Part shown: piece by piece, positions 46,463-54,890 of the stretch | How positions within the stretch are numbered: position 1 is the first letter of the stretch | Layout: each line of letters begins with the position of its first letter | Assembly (NCBI GenBank): GCA_031422315.1 | Contig: JANOQN010000037.1 | Location: forward strand, 5,166 to 69,165 | Source of the DNA: JANNYA01 sp031422315 | GTDB lineage: Bacteria; Pseudomonadota; Gammaproteobacteria; Xanthomonadales; SZUA-5 | DNA: 64,000 bases | Direction of reading: 5' to 3' | Made by a program: the position numbers and the translations under genes | The notes under the pieces: model-generated | Told to the model about the DNA's origin: nothing | The model's database searches: none | The model's input: the letters and a program-made list of their open reading frames with translations, nothing else

Positions 46463-46500
46463 ACAATAAAAAACCCCGCTTTCGCGGGGTTTTTTATTGT
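46463..46500 (-). terminator. Strong symmetric rho-independent terminator
   Basis: A 17-bp perfectly matching stem with GCGGGG/CCCCGC core and A/T flanks surrounds a short TTT loop, 16 bp beyond the stop codon of the anchor-J surface protein. The T-run is present on either strand, so it can work bidirectionally. It insulates that gene from the RHS gene. Confidence 0.92.
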
Positions 46501-46516
46501 TCAACCGTTAAATCGC

Positions 46517-47677
46517 TTAGCTGAAGCGACGAACTGCCAACGTACCAACCAGCGCGATACCCGCCAGTAACGCCAACATGCCGAGCATATTCAAGGCTGG
46601 AGCTTGTACAGCAAACGTGCTGCCGAGATTGAAGCTGGTTGTAAATCCTGCTGGTCCTGTGCAAGTCAGCGTACCACCGGCTGAACCTGATGCAGTTACC
46701 ACCAATGAACCAGGAACGTTAACTACGCCACCAGCTGGGATGGAGTAAGGACCGGTCACCGTGCAGTTCAAGGTAGCAGGACCGCCAGTAAACGAGATCG
46801 TTTGTGATGCTGAGCCGCCTACTGGAACCGAGAAGTTGATCGTGGAACCTGAAACCGGTGAGCTAGCGATAGGTGCTGAGCTGATACCTTCGACGAAACT
46901 AAAGGTATCGATACCCATGAAATTTGAGTTGTCGCCAGCTGGACCCGCGTTTGTTACTTGATATCTAAATGCAACGCGACCGGAGCCAGATGCTGGTAAT
47001 GCAGCGCCTTCAATCGTGACCTTGCACCATGCGGTATTCGGGAATCCGCCAATCGTAGACGCAAGCGCTGTGAATGACGTGGTTGGGCAAGCGATGTCAG
47101 TGATCGTCAATGCGGGGTTCACCGTCAATACTAGGTTGGTGAAGGTACCAACATCCGTAAGCGCGGTTCCAACGTTAGGCGTTCCCGTATCAGCTGCGGT
47201 GCTGGTGCGCACTTCAAGGCGATCAGCGAATGTTCCTGCTGCGCGCGTCCAAAACTCTAGCTTCGCACCTGTACCAAATGTTACGCGTGGTGACACGAAC
47301 CAAGTAGAAATAGACCCGGTGCCGACCGAGTTATTAAAGTTCAAAGCCGCATATTGCGTTGCGGTTCCGGCTTGCGCTGGAAACGTGGTGCCTGCGCCGC
47401 CATTAAATACGCAAGTTGTGCCAACTGGTGCTGCATTGTTTTTTGCAAACCAGCCTTGTGTGACTAGCGCCGGGTCAAGAACGCAAGTTGGGTTTGCGGT
47501 GCCAACGAGTTCAAAGCCTTGCGTGATGGTAGCATTCGGCGCAAATGGCGAAGCGGCAACTGGCGTATCAAGCGAGGTAATCGCGCCTGGCTTTGAAGCT
47601 GACAGGACGCTTTGAGCGTTAACAGATGACGCCAAAACGAGTGCGATTGAAAGAGCGAGAATTCCTGTTTTTTTCAT
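46517..47677 (-). CDS. Secreted protein with choice-of-anchor-J-like domain and C-terminal membrane anchor
   Basis: The start at ATG 47677 gives a clean signal peptide (MKKTGILALSIALVLASSVNA); the 21-codon upstream extension is rejected. The 386-residue product has a jelly-roll domain at about 45-265 (TQGFELVG, GWFAKNNAAP, STWFVSPRV, LEFWTRAAG) of the choice-of-anchor-J/cleaved-adhesin type. A Gly/Ser-rich linker domain follows. The C-terminal tail is LNMLGMLALLAGIALVGTLA followed by VRRFS: one membrane helix then basic residues, as in IPTL/PEP-CTERM-like sorting tails. It is probably a surface protein processed by an exosortase-like or related system. No sortase gene is in the window. Confidence 0.8.
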   Translation of the reverse strand: MKKTGILALSIALVLASSVNAQSVLSASKPGAITSLDTPVAASPFAPNATITQGFELVGTANPTCVLDPALVTQGWFAKNNAAPVGTTCVFNGGAGTTFPAQAGTATQYAALNFNNSVGTGSISTWFVSPRVTFGTGAKLEFWTRAAGTFADRLEVRTSTAADTGTPNVGTALTDVGTFTNLVLTVNPALTITDIACPTTSFTALASTIGGFPNTAWCKVTIEGAALPASGSGRVAFRYQVTNAGPAGDNSNFMGIDTFSFVEGISSAPIASSPVSGSTINFSVPVGGSASQTISFTGGPATLNCTVTGPYSIPAGGVVNVPGSLVVTASGSAGGTLTCTGPAGFTTSFNLGSTFAVQAPALNMLGMLALLAGIALVGTLAVRRFS

Positions 47678-47929
47678 AGTGTTGACCTTTTGGTTTAGAT
47701 GGATTGCACAGCTGTAGAGCGGCTGGGTTTTACCGCCCACAACTTTGAGCGAGCGCGCGAATGTGATGATAGCGAGATTGTTAGGTACAAATCAACATTT
47801 GCTGATACTGAGATTTGATTGTGAACGGCTGGTTAAGCTAAATCTGTTTATTGAGAACTTTTAGAAGGCGTCGCTAAGCTGACATATTTTACATAATAAA
47901 CATTACACGCAGTTATAGGGGTGTTGTCG

Positions 47930-48970
47930 CTATCGTCCAGTAATTAATCCCAACACCATCTGGCCCAGTGCTTTTGGATCGACGCGCGCATTGTGTGGCG
48001 TTAGCCCCAGTGATTTCACAAAACGCTGGCCGACTGCATTGTCTGTAGCTGGCCCTGCGATCAAGTCAGTCGCCAAGCCAAACTCAGCTTTCAAATGGGC
48101 CACGCCACCAGCAACGCCGACTGGATCGTTTGCACACAATAGAATGCCTTTGCTTAGCGACATCAGTTCTTTGTCCGCCAAAATGGCCTGCACGCCATAT
48201 TCGCCCATAACGCCATCGCCCGTTTCAGCGACAATTACATCTACGCCGCGTTGCGCCAATTCTGACAGCACAATTCTGGCAGTTTTAGCGGCGTGCGCTG
48301 GGTCTGAGCACACCACGCCAGCATCGGTAAAATCGGCAATCCAGGTGGCGCCGTGATCGTGCATGCTTAAAGTGTCGCGCATCAAAGAAATTCCAGTAAG
48401 TTTTGCACCGCCAACGCGCAAGCCAGCCTGATGCAGCGCGCGCACAATCGCGCATGCGGCCAAGGTTTTACCTGAATTCATGCAAGTGCCGACGATGTAA
48501 ATTACTGGCACTTTAATAGGCTCAAGCGATCCTTTTATTGCGCCCTGATCAATCACGGCTGCAATGCCTGCGCGTGAGCCAAATTCGGGAAAACTCAATA
48601 CCTGACCTAATACTTCCAGCACGAAGGGTTTACCGACATCAGGGTTGTACGAAACACATTTACCCATTACGCCACCGATATTGAGCATATTGATCTGTTC
48701 ACCGGTTTTAAGCGATTCCGGCATCACGCCTTCATAGCCGTGCAGTGCACGACGTTTACCGAGCGTGCCGACCACAATATCGCCATCGTGCAGTGTCATC
48801 CAGCGGCCGTTAATATCCTCTAGTTGGTTGTAGGTGCTTTTGTCGCCGATAACGCGCACGGCTATTGCGCTGCCTTCTACGCAGCGAATATCGTCACTGA
48901 GGGTTAGTGAGCGGCTGAGCTTAAGATTTCGAGTGCTAGAGGCTATTTTGTCGACTGATATTCGTTGCAT
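47930..48970 (-). CDS. P-loop protein of unknown function encoded with argG
   Basis: The 346-residue cytoplasmic protein has an N-terminal beta-rich half with GDIVVGTLGKRRALHGYEG and LNIGGVMGKC. A P-loop NTPase half follows with Walker A GTCMNSGKT near residue 161 and acidic/Gly segments ETGDGVMGEYG. The second half recalls the dethiobiotin synthetase/MobB-like or DUF1611-like P-loop folds; the N-terminal half is not the usual DUF1611 one. AAGGAA lies 5 bases before the ATG. It lies 39 bp after argG on the same strand, so it probably acts on or with the ArgG product. Its function is not known to me. Confidence 0.75.
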   Translation of the reverse strand: MQRISVDKIASSTRNLKLSRSLTLSDDIRCVEGSAIAVRVIGDKSTYNQLEDINGRWMTLHDGDIVVGTLGKRRALHGYEGVMPESLKTGEQINMLNIGGVMGKCVSYNPDVGKPFVLEVLGQVLSFPEFGSRAGIAAVIDQGAIKGSLEPIKVPVIYIVGTCMNSGKTLAACAIVRALHQAGLRVGGAKLTGISLMRDTLSMHDHGATWIADFTDAGVVCSDPAHAAKTARIVLSELAQRGVDVIVAETGDGVMGEYGVQAILADKELMSLSKGILLCANDPVGVAGGVAHLKAEFGLATDLIAGPATDNAVGQRFVKSLGLTPHNARVDPKALGQMVLGLITGR

Positions 48971-49009
48971 GGTTATTCCTTTAAATTTGAATGACTTTCT
49001 TTACTACAC

Positions 49010-50236
49010 TCAATCCGATTTAACTTCATTTTGAATGTTTGCGGACATTGATATTTGCTGACTTATTCCAAACAGTTTGCAAAACCCAGCCGCTTCAGCA
49101 CCCGTCCACGCTTTTGCAGACTCCCCATAGCTGGCAACGGTTGACTGCATAAGCAAATGCGGTGAACGTACGCCTTCAACTTGAAAGCAATATGGACGCA
49201 GTTTTAGGCGAACAGCGCCGGTGACACGGTTTTGGCTTGAGCTTAAATAGGCTTCTAAGTCGCGCGCGAGTGGATCAAAATAATGGCCTTCATGCAGCAA
49301 GCTGCCATAAAGTGCGCCCATTTGCTCCTTGTTATAGAGCTGCTTGCCAGAGAGCGTCAGTTTTTCCAATTCCCGGTGCGCTGTAATCAATAAATGCGCT
49401 GCGGGCGCTTCAAATCCGACACGGCCTTTGATGCCTAAAATCGTATCGCCTAAATGGATGCCTCGACCGATACCATACCCACTGCCTAGAGTGTTGAGCG
49501 CTTCGATAATCGATACCGGACCCAAGACTTGCCCGTTTAATGCTGACGGCACGCCTTTTTCAAAGTCGATCACGCAATCAATTGGAACTTGCTTTGAGTC
49601 GATTTCACCGCCCGGATAAGCAATTTCCGGCAAATGCGCCCAGGAATCGTGCGTCTCTGCGCCGCCCACGCTGGTGCCCCACAGACCTTCATTGACTGAG
49701 TATTTTTGCGTGCGTGCTGGCAACACTACGTTCAATTTGGCCAGCACGGCTTGCTCGTGTTCGCGGCTAAATCCGTGTTCGCGAATCGGCGTGATCAGCG
49801 TACAGCCAGCGATTAACACGCGAAACGCCACATCGAACCGTACTTGATCGTTGCCTGCGCCGGTTGAACCATGGCAAATTACGCTGCATTGGTTCGCAAT
49901 CGCCACTTCTGCGACCAATTTGGCTTGGCAAACCCGCTCTGCTGACACCGATAGCGGATAAAGCTGGCCGCGCAGCACATTGCCGTAGACTAAATACCGC
50001 AAATAGTCCTGCCAAAGCACCGCTTTTGCATCAATAGCGATGTGTTTGACCGCACCCAATTGCTTTGATAGTGCTGCAATTCGAATCAGCTCATTTGCAT
50101 TAAACCCGCCGGTATTGATGCTAGCGGTAATGACGTCATAACCGCTCTCAATCAAATACGGTACGCAGAATGAAGTATCAAGCCCGCCAGAAAATGCGAG
50201 TACGCAGGTTGACTTGGTTTTGCTGGTGTTTGACAT
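49010..50236 (-). CDS. argG: Argininosuccinate synthase (Xanthomonas-type)
   Basis: The enzyme joins citrulline and aspartate with ATP. The ATG at 50236 (GGGA upstream) is preferred, giving MSNTSKTKSTCVLAFSGGLDTS; the frame extends to 50278 but that part overlaps the palindromic operator. The 408-residue protein has the PP-loop SGGLDTS, STGAGNDQVRF, TQKYSVNEGLWG and FEAPAAHLLITAHRELE. It resembles the divergent ArgG of Xanthomonadales, which in that group works in an acetylornithine/acetylcitrulline route. None of the other arg genes are present here; its only partner is the P-loop protein gene. It could be a paralogue with another amino-acid substrate. Confidence 0.88.
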   Translation of the reverse strand: MSNTSKTKSTCVLAFSGGLDTSFCVPYLIESGYDVITASINTGGFNANELIRIAALSKQLGAVKHIAIDAKAVLWQDYLRYLVYGNVLRGQLYPLSVSAERVCQAKLVAEVAIANQCSVICHGSTGAGNDQVRFDVAFRVLIAGCTLITPIREHGFSREHEQAVLAKLNVVLPARTQKYSVNEGLWGTSVGGAETHDSWAHLPEIAYPGGEIDSKQVPIDCVIDFEKGVPSALNGQVLGPVSIIEALNTLGSGYGIGRGIHLGDTILGIKGRVGFEAPAAHLLITAHRELEKLTLSGKQLYNKEQMGALYGSLLHEGHYFDPLARDLEAYLSSSQNRVTGAVRLKLRPYCFQVEGVRSPHLLMQSTVASYGESAKAWTGAEAAGFCKLFGISQQISMSANIQNEVKSD

Positions 50237-50264
50237 ATTTTCCCGATGAGTGAAGCATGCGTTT

Positions 50265-50297
50265 TGCATAATATGCATTTTATTTGCATATTATGCA
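50265..50297. promoter_or_regulatory. Tandem palindromic operator upstream of argG
   Basis: Two 13-bp palindromes, TGCATAATATGCA (50265-50277) and TGCATATTATGCA (50285-50297), differ only in the central base. Their centres are 20 bp apart, two helical turns, so a dimer-of-dimers regulator could bind one face. The spacing resembles paired ArgR boxes (21 bp), but the half-site TGCAT differs from the E. coli ARG box. They sit 29 bp upstream of the chosen argG start. Confidence 0.65.
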
Positions 50298-50307
50298 AGC
50301 GTTTGAA

Positions 50308-50392
50308 CCTCGTCGTTGCGAGCACAGCGAAGCAATCTCGTTTCTAACTCGGCGCGAATTGAGATTGCTTCACTACGTTCGCAATGGCGAGG
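50308..50392. repeat. Long imperfect inverted repeat (TTGCGAGC..GAAGCAATCTC type)
   Basis: Arms 50308-50339 and 50361-50392, 32 bases each, are inverted copies with six or so mismatches around a 21-base loop. The ends read CCTCGYCRTTGCGARC. This is a dispersed intergenic palindrome type seen in many proteobacteria, carrying the core GAAGCAATCTC. It lies between the argG operator and proS and would form a long RNA hairpin. Confidence 0.7.
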
Positions 50393-50438
50393 TGGCTGTA
50401 CACTTCGCGCACTTTTCTAGTATTCCCTGCGAGCCCAC

Positions 50439-52178
50439 ATGCGCCTGAGCCAGTTTCATATTAATACGTATAAAGAATCACCCAACGACGCTGAGGTGAT
50501 CAGTCAAAAGCTGATGCTGCGAACCGGCATGATTCGCAAACTCGCAGGTGGCATTTATACCTGGGCACCGCTGGGCTTGCGGGTGTTGCGCAAAGTCGAA
50601 GGCATTGTGCGCGATGAAATGAATAAATCAGGCGCTTTGGAGGTGCTGATGCCAGCAGTGCAGCCCAAAGAGCTGTGGGACGAAACCGGGCGCTGGGAAA
50701 AATTTGGGCCGCAGCTTTTAAAAATCAAAGACCGCGCGGATCGGGATTTTTGCTTTGGGCCAACGCACGAAGAAGTCATCACTGATTTTGCCCGGCAAGA
50801 GCTGAAAAGCTACAAGCAATTGCCGAAGAATTTCTATCAAATCCAGATGAAGTTTCGAGACGAAATTCGCCCACGCTTTGGCGTGATGCGCTCGCGCGAA
50901 TTTTTGATGAAAGACGCCTACTCGTTCCACAGCAACGAACCTGACTTAGCGCGCGAATACCAAAATATGTACGACACTTATGCGCGCATTTTTACCCGCT
51001 TAGGCTTGAAATTTCGCGCCGTGCAGGCTGATACCGGCGCGATTGGCGGCAGTGCGTCGCATGAGTTTCATGTGTTAGCTAGCTCAGGTGAAGATGGCTT
51101 GGCATATTGCGAAAGCTCCGACTTTGCTGCGAACGTCGAGATGGCTGAAGCGATTTGCAAAACCATTAGGGCACCTGCAACGGCTGCCATGGAAAAGGTG
51201 GCTACTCCCAAGCAAACTACCTGCGAAGATGTTGCCGCCCTACTCGGCTTAAGCATCGAGAAAACCGTCAAAGCGGTCGCGGTCGTTGCAGCCTCTGGCT
51301 TTTGTTTGGTGCTGGTGCGCGGCGATCATCAAGTCAACGATATTAAGCTCGCCAAATTGCCCGGCTTGAGCGATTTTAGACTCGCCACGGAAGCCGAAAT
51401 TCGCCAATTTATTGGCTGCCCGCCCGGTTTTATTGGCCCGGTCAAACCCAATCCAGCGAATGTGAGCGACACGCTTCGCATCATTGCAGATCGCACCGTC
51501 GCGGCTATGAGTGATTTTGTCTGCGGCGCAAATGAGCCGAAATTCCACTTGCAAAACGTCAACTTCGGACGCGATTTACCAGAGCCGTATCTGATTGCTG
51601 ACTTACGCAATGTCGTGGCCGGCGATGTCTCACCGGATGGCAAGGGCACGCTGACGCTGGCGCGCGGCATTGAAGTTGGACACGTATTTCAGCTTGGGCA
51701 AAAGTATGCTGAAGCCATGAACGCGACTGTTTTGGATGACCAGCAAAAATCTGTGGTGATGTGGATGGGCTGCTATGGCATTGGCGTCTCGCGCATCGTA
51801 GCCTCGGCGATTGAGCAAAATCATGACGACGCCGGGATCATCTGGCCAGAATCGATTGCGCCTTTCCAAGTCGTGCTGTTGCCAATGAATCCGCAAGCCA
51901 GCGAGCCCGTGCTTGAAGCAACCACCCTGCTCTATCAGCAGCTGTTGCAAGCCGGTGTTGATGTACTGTGGGATGATCGCGGCTTGCGTGCTGGCGTCAT
52001 GTTTAACGATGCCGATTTGGTCGGCATTCCGCACCGCGTGGTAATCGGCGATAAGGGCTTGGCCGCGGGCCAGTTCGAATATCGGCATCGGCGCGCAGCT
52101 CAGGCTGAGAACGTGGCTAGCGAGGGGTTTGTCGAATGGCTGCTGGCGCGGGTGGGGCAGACATATCATTCAAGCTGA
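50439..52178 (+). CDS. proS: Prolyl-tRNA synthetase (bacterial type)
   Basis: The 579-residue enzyme charges tRNA-Pro. The N-terminus MRLSQFHINTYKESPNDAEV, class II motif 2 (FRDEIRPRFGVMRSREFLMKD) and the central INS/YbaK-like editing domain at about residues 225-390 (LVLVRGDHQVNDIKL) identify the bacterial-type ProRS. A C-terminal HGTP anticodon-binding domain (VLWDDRGLRAGVMFNDADL) follows. Length and domains are normal. It is divergent from argG. Confidence 0.98.
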   Translation: MRLSQFHINTYKESPNDAEVISQKLMLRTGMIRKLAGGIYTWAPLGLRVLRKVEGIVRDEMNKSGALEVLMPAVQPKELWDETGRWEKFGPQLLKIKDRADRDFCFGPTHEEVITDFARQELKSYKQLPKNFYQIQMKFRDEIRPRFGVMRSREFLMKDAYSFHSNEPDLAREYQNMYDTYARIFTRLGLKFRAVQADTGAIGGSASHEFHVLASSGEDGLAYCESSDFAANVEMAEAICKTIRAPATAAMEKVATPKQTTCEDVAALLGLSIEKTVKAVAVVAASGFCLVLVRGDHQVNDIKLAKLPGLSDFRLATEAEIRQFIGCPPGFIGPVKPNPANVSDTLRIIADRTVAAMSDFVCGANEPKFHLQNVNFGRDLPEPYLIADLRNVVAGDVSPDGKGTLTLARGIEVGHVFQLGQKYAEAMNATVLDDQQKSVVMWMGCYGIGVSRIVASAIEQNHDDAGIIWPESIAPFQVVLLPMNPQASEPVLEATTLLYQQLLQAGVDVLWDDRGLRAGVMFNDADLVGIPHRVVIGDKGLAAGQFEYRHRRAAQAENVASEGFVEWLLARVGQTYHSS

Positions 52179-52203
52179 AGCTGCCGAGCCTCGAACTATC
52201 TAA

Positions 52204-52352
52204 TTAGTCATCCCCGCGAAGGCGGGGATCAAGTACAGGTGTCAATGTTCTGACGAATTAGCTTTTCGTCAGTGTGCAATGCCTTAGGATATATTTCATC
52301 GCAATCCGAACGTTTAAGACACCTGGATTCCCGCCTTCGCGAGAATGACGAT
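52204..52352. mobile_element. MITE-like element with GTCAT..GCGAAGGCGGG terminal inverted repeats
   Basis: The left end from about 52206 reads GTCATCCCCGCGAAGGCGGG and is matched, inverted, by the right end at about 52317-52350, whose complement reads GTCATTCTCGCGAAGGCGGG and continues with a shared AGGTGTC. The ~145-bp segment has no coding capacity and fills most of the gap between proS and glyS. Such TCATTCCCGCGAAGGCGGGAAT palindromes are widespread in proteobacteria. The interior may carry the glyS promoter. Confidence 0.6.
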
Positions 52353-52380
52353 AAATCCCAACACGCTTTAAGGTCTAACC

Positions 52381-54501
52381 ATGTCCGAATCAAATCAAAC
52401 CCATTTAAACCTACCAACCCAACCCCTACTCGTCGAACTCGGCTGCGAAGAACTGCCAGCGATTTTACTCACTGATCTGGCGCAAAGTTTCACTCAATTA
52501 CTGAGCGCGGCGCTGCAAAAATTAGGCCTGACATTTTCAGCGCCAATCAGCTACTACACCCCGCGCCGAATAGCCATTTACATCGCAGGGTTGGATGCGC
52601 TGCAGGCGCCGCAGACTATCGAGCGGCGCGGCCCTGCAATCTCCGCAGCGCTGGACGCGAGCGGTGCGCCAAGTCGCGCACTAGTGGGTTTTGCGCACAG
52701 CTGTAACGTTTCAGTGGATGCGCTCGAACGTTTGGAGACCGATAAAGGCAGTTGGTTTGTCTATAAAGCTACCCTGCCCGGACAAACTACCGCCGCGCTA
52801 TTGCCTGCTTTAATTGCCGAAGTTTTGCATGCGCTGCCAGTGGCCAAACCGATGCGCTGGGGCGGCGGTGATGCCGCATTTTTGCGACCGGTGCACTGGC
52901 TGTTGGCACTATTTGGGGCAGATGGAATTGCCTGCGAGGCTTTTGGCGTATCCGCAGGTCGAGTCACTTATGGACACCGCTTCCATGCACCAGGTGCAAT
53001 TACAATCGCGCATCCGGATGATTACGCCACAAAGCTGCGCCACGCACATGTTGAGCCTGATGCGCTAGTTCGGCGCGAAAAGATTTTGGCGCAAAGCACG
53101 CAGCTGGCCGTAGCTCAAAACGGCGTGCTTCGTGTACCTGCGGCGCTCTTAGATGAAGTAGCGAACCTAACCGAATGGCCAGTACCGATCGTCTGTGCGC
53201 TGCCTGCCGAGTTCATGGATTTGCCGCCCGAAACCATCGTCACCACTATCGAAACGCATCAGCGCTACTTTCCGATTTATGCCTCGAATGCGCCCAAAGC
53301 AGCGCTGCTGCCCGCGTTTATCGGCATTGCCAATATTGAGAGCAAAGATCCGAGCGAGATTCGCAAGGGCTATGAAAGGGTCGTTCGCCCCCGTTTGGCG
53401 GATGCGAAATTTTTCTTTGATCTCGATCTAAAAACCCCGCTTGCTGAGCTACAAGCGCAGCTCAAAAACGTCACGTTTCAACAAAAGCTCGGTACCGTAT
53501 GGGATAAATCCGTTCGTGTCGCCTCACTGGCGAAGCGCTTTGCCGTTGATTTTTCAGCTGATCCGGAGAATGCAAAAACCGCCGCGCTACTCGCAAAATG
53601 CGATTTAATGAGCCGCATGGTCGGTGAGTTTCCAGAACTGCAGGGCACGATGGGCAGCACCTATGCCAAAGCTGAGTACGGCTCGGCGATTAGCGTGGCA
53701 TTGGAGGAAGTTTACTGGCCGCGCCAAGCTGGTCAAGCAATTGCAAGCTCACCGCTCGGGCGTTTGCTAGCCGTGTGTGAGCGATTGGACACCATTGCCG
53801 GAGTTTTTGCAGTCGGGCTAAAACCCACCGGTAACAAAGATGCGTTTGCGCTACGCCGCGCCGCGCTTGGAATGGCGCGCACGCTGATTGAAAGCTGCAC
53901 CCGATTTGATATTCGCGCGGCGATTACTGCAGCGCTAGCGCAGCTGCCCGCGACCGCACAAGTCAAGCCCGAGCTAAGCGATGAGATTTACAGCTTTACG
54001 ATCGAGCGCCTGCGCGCCTACTACCAAGATCAAGGCATCGCCAGTGAATTGCTGGATGCAGTTGCCATCCAAAAACCTAACGATTTATTGGATTTCGACC
54101 AGCGTTTGCGCGCCTGCGTGGCGTTCAAGGCGCTGCCAGAGAGCACAGCGCTAGTGGCCGCTAATAAGCGCATCCGCAATATTTTGCGCAAAGCGCGCGA
54201 ACTTGATCCGGCCATCTCCCTCGCTCAGCCAGCATCAGCCAAGCTGTTCCAATTAGACGCCGAATACGCGCTCGCCAGCGCCGTGCAAAGCGCCACTGCC
54301 GACACTGCGCCGATGTTGGCAAATAAGCAGTATGTCGACGCCTTGCTGCGTTTGTCATCGCTACAAGCGCCGGTAGATGCCTACTTCGACGCGGTAATGG
54401 TGATGGATGACGACGCAAATATTCGCTTGAATCGCCTGCGTGCGCTAAATGAGCTCTCCGAGCTTTTTTTGCAGATTGCGGATGTTTCGGTGTTGGCGTA
54501 G
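52381..54501 (+). CDS. glyS: Glycyl-tRNA synthetase beta subunit
   Basis: The 706-residue subunit of the alpha2-beta2 GlyRS has the N-terminal LLVELGCEELPAILL and YYTPRRIAIYI. The family block ETIVTTIETHQRYFPI and the HD-like segment with LAKCDLMSRMVGEFPELQG, MGSTYAKAEYG follow. The C-terminal region binds tRNA-Gly. glyQ (alpha subunit), normally immediately upstream, is not present on either side; it must be elsewhere in the genome for this enzyme to work. The ATG at 52381 lies 29 bp after the inverted-repeat element. Confidence 0.97.
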   Translation: MSESNQTHLNLPTQPLLVELGCEELPAILLTDLAQSFTQLLSAALQKLGLTFSAPISYYTPRRIAIYIAGLDALQAPQTIERRGPAISAALDASGAPSRALVGFAHSCNVSVDALERLETDKGSWFVYKATLPGQTTAALLPALIAEVLHALPVAKPMRWGGGDAAFLRPVHWLLALFGADGIACEAFGVSAGRVTYGHRFHAPGAITIAHPDDYATKLRHAHVEPDALVRREKILAQSTQLAVAQNGVLRVPAALLDEVANLTEWPVPIVCALPAEFMDLPPETIVTTIETHQRYFPIYASNAPKAALLPAFIGIANIESKDPSEIRKGYERVVRPRLADAKFFFDLDLKTPLAELQAQLKNVTFQQKLGTVWDKSVRVASLAKRFAVDFSADPENAKTAALLAKCDLMSRMVGEFPELQGTMGSTYAKAEYGSAISVALEEVYWPRQAGQAIASSPLGRLLAVCERLDTIAGVFAVGLKPTGNKDAFALRRAALGMARTLIESCTRFDIRAAITAALAQLPATAQVKPELSDEIYSFTIERLRAYYQDQGIASELLDAVAIQKPNDLLDFDQRLRACVAFKALPESTALVAANKRIRNILRKARELDPAISLAQPASAKLFQLDAEYALASAVQSATADTAPMLANKQYVDALLRLSSLQAPVDAYFDAVMVMDDDANIRLNRLRALNELSELFLQIADVSVLA

Positions 54502-54528
54502 TTTGGAACTAAAGAGTACGTCGTGTCC

Positions 54529-54780
54529 GATCCCGTCAGGGATCACAGATGGTAGCCGGTGTGTCGCAAGCGCGAAGCGCTAAAGACCACCGGATCTACG
54601 CAAACACATCCTTATCTCGACCCCTTGTGGGTCGTACGAATATACTTCGCAAATCAATTTGCGCCCGCTTATGTGTGCGACCCACAAGGGGTCGATTTGG
54701 TGTTTAACCCTAGTTCCGGTGATCTACGCCGCTTCGCGGCTTCGATACACCGGCTACCATCTGTGATCCCTTGCGGGATC
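54529..54780. repeat. Nested palindromic element filling the glyS-hutI gap
   Basis: Three concentric inverted repeats are visible. The outer 34-base arms at 54529-54562 and 54747-54780 differ at only two positions and each contains a GATCCC..GGGATC hairpin. Perfect 17-base inner arms lie at 54618-54634 and 54678-54694 (CGACCCCTTGTGGGTCG). A central CGCAAAT-CA-ATTTGCG lies at about 54645-54660. Between them are smaller hairpins such as GCCGCTTCGCGGC. No protein is encoded. The structure suggests a REP-like or transposon-derived non-autonomous element, or a structured RNA. Confidence 0.75.
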
Positions 54781-54890
54781 AAAATCTGCTCATGAAATGC
54801 TGTTGCTAGAGAGAACTTCAGTTTGAGTCCTACTCAGCCCACTTCGCAGCGCTCAGATCAACTCCTAATCAGCTAAACTCACTTCAGTTT

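Noticed and set aside
47016..47615. A 199-codon plus-strand frame antisense to the anchor-J surface protein
   Set aside because: It is a complementary-frame shadow; the minus frame has a signal peptide, a domain and a C-terminal anchor.
47930..48970. Calling the P-loop protein DgcN (D-glutamate N-acetyltransferase, DUF1611)
   Set aside because: Only the C-terminal P-loop half recalls that family; the N-terminal half and the argG context differ and no DgcA racemase-like gene is adjacent.
50237..50278. 14-codon N-terminal extension of argG
   Set aside because: The extension lies over one of the operator palindromes and the family N-terminus fits the ATG at 50236.
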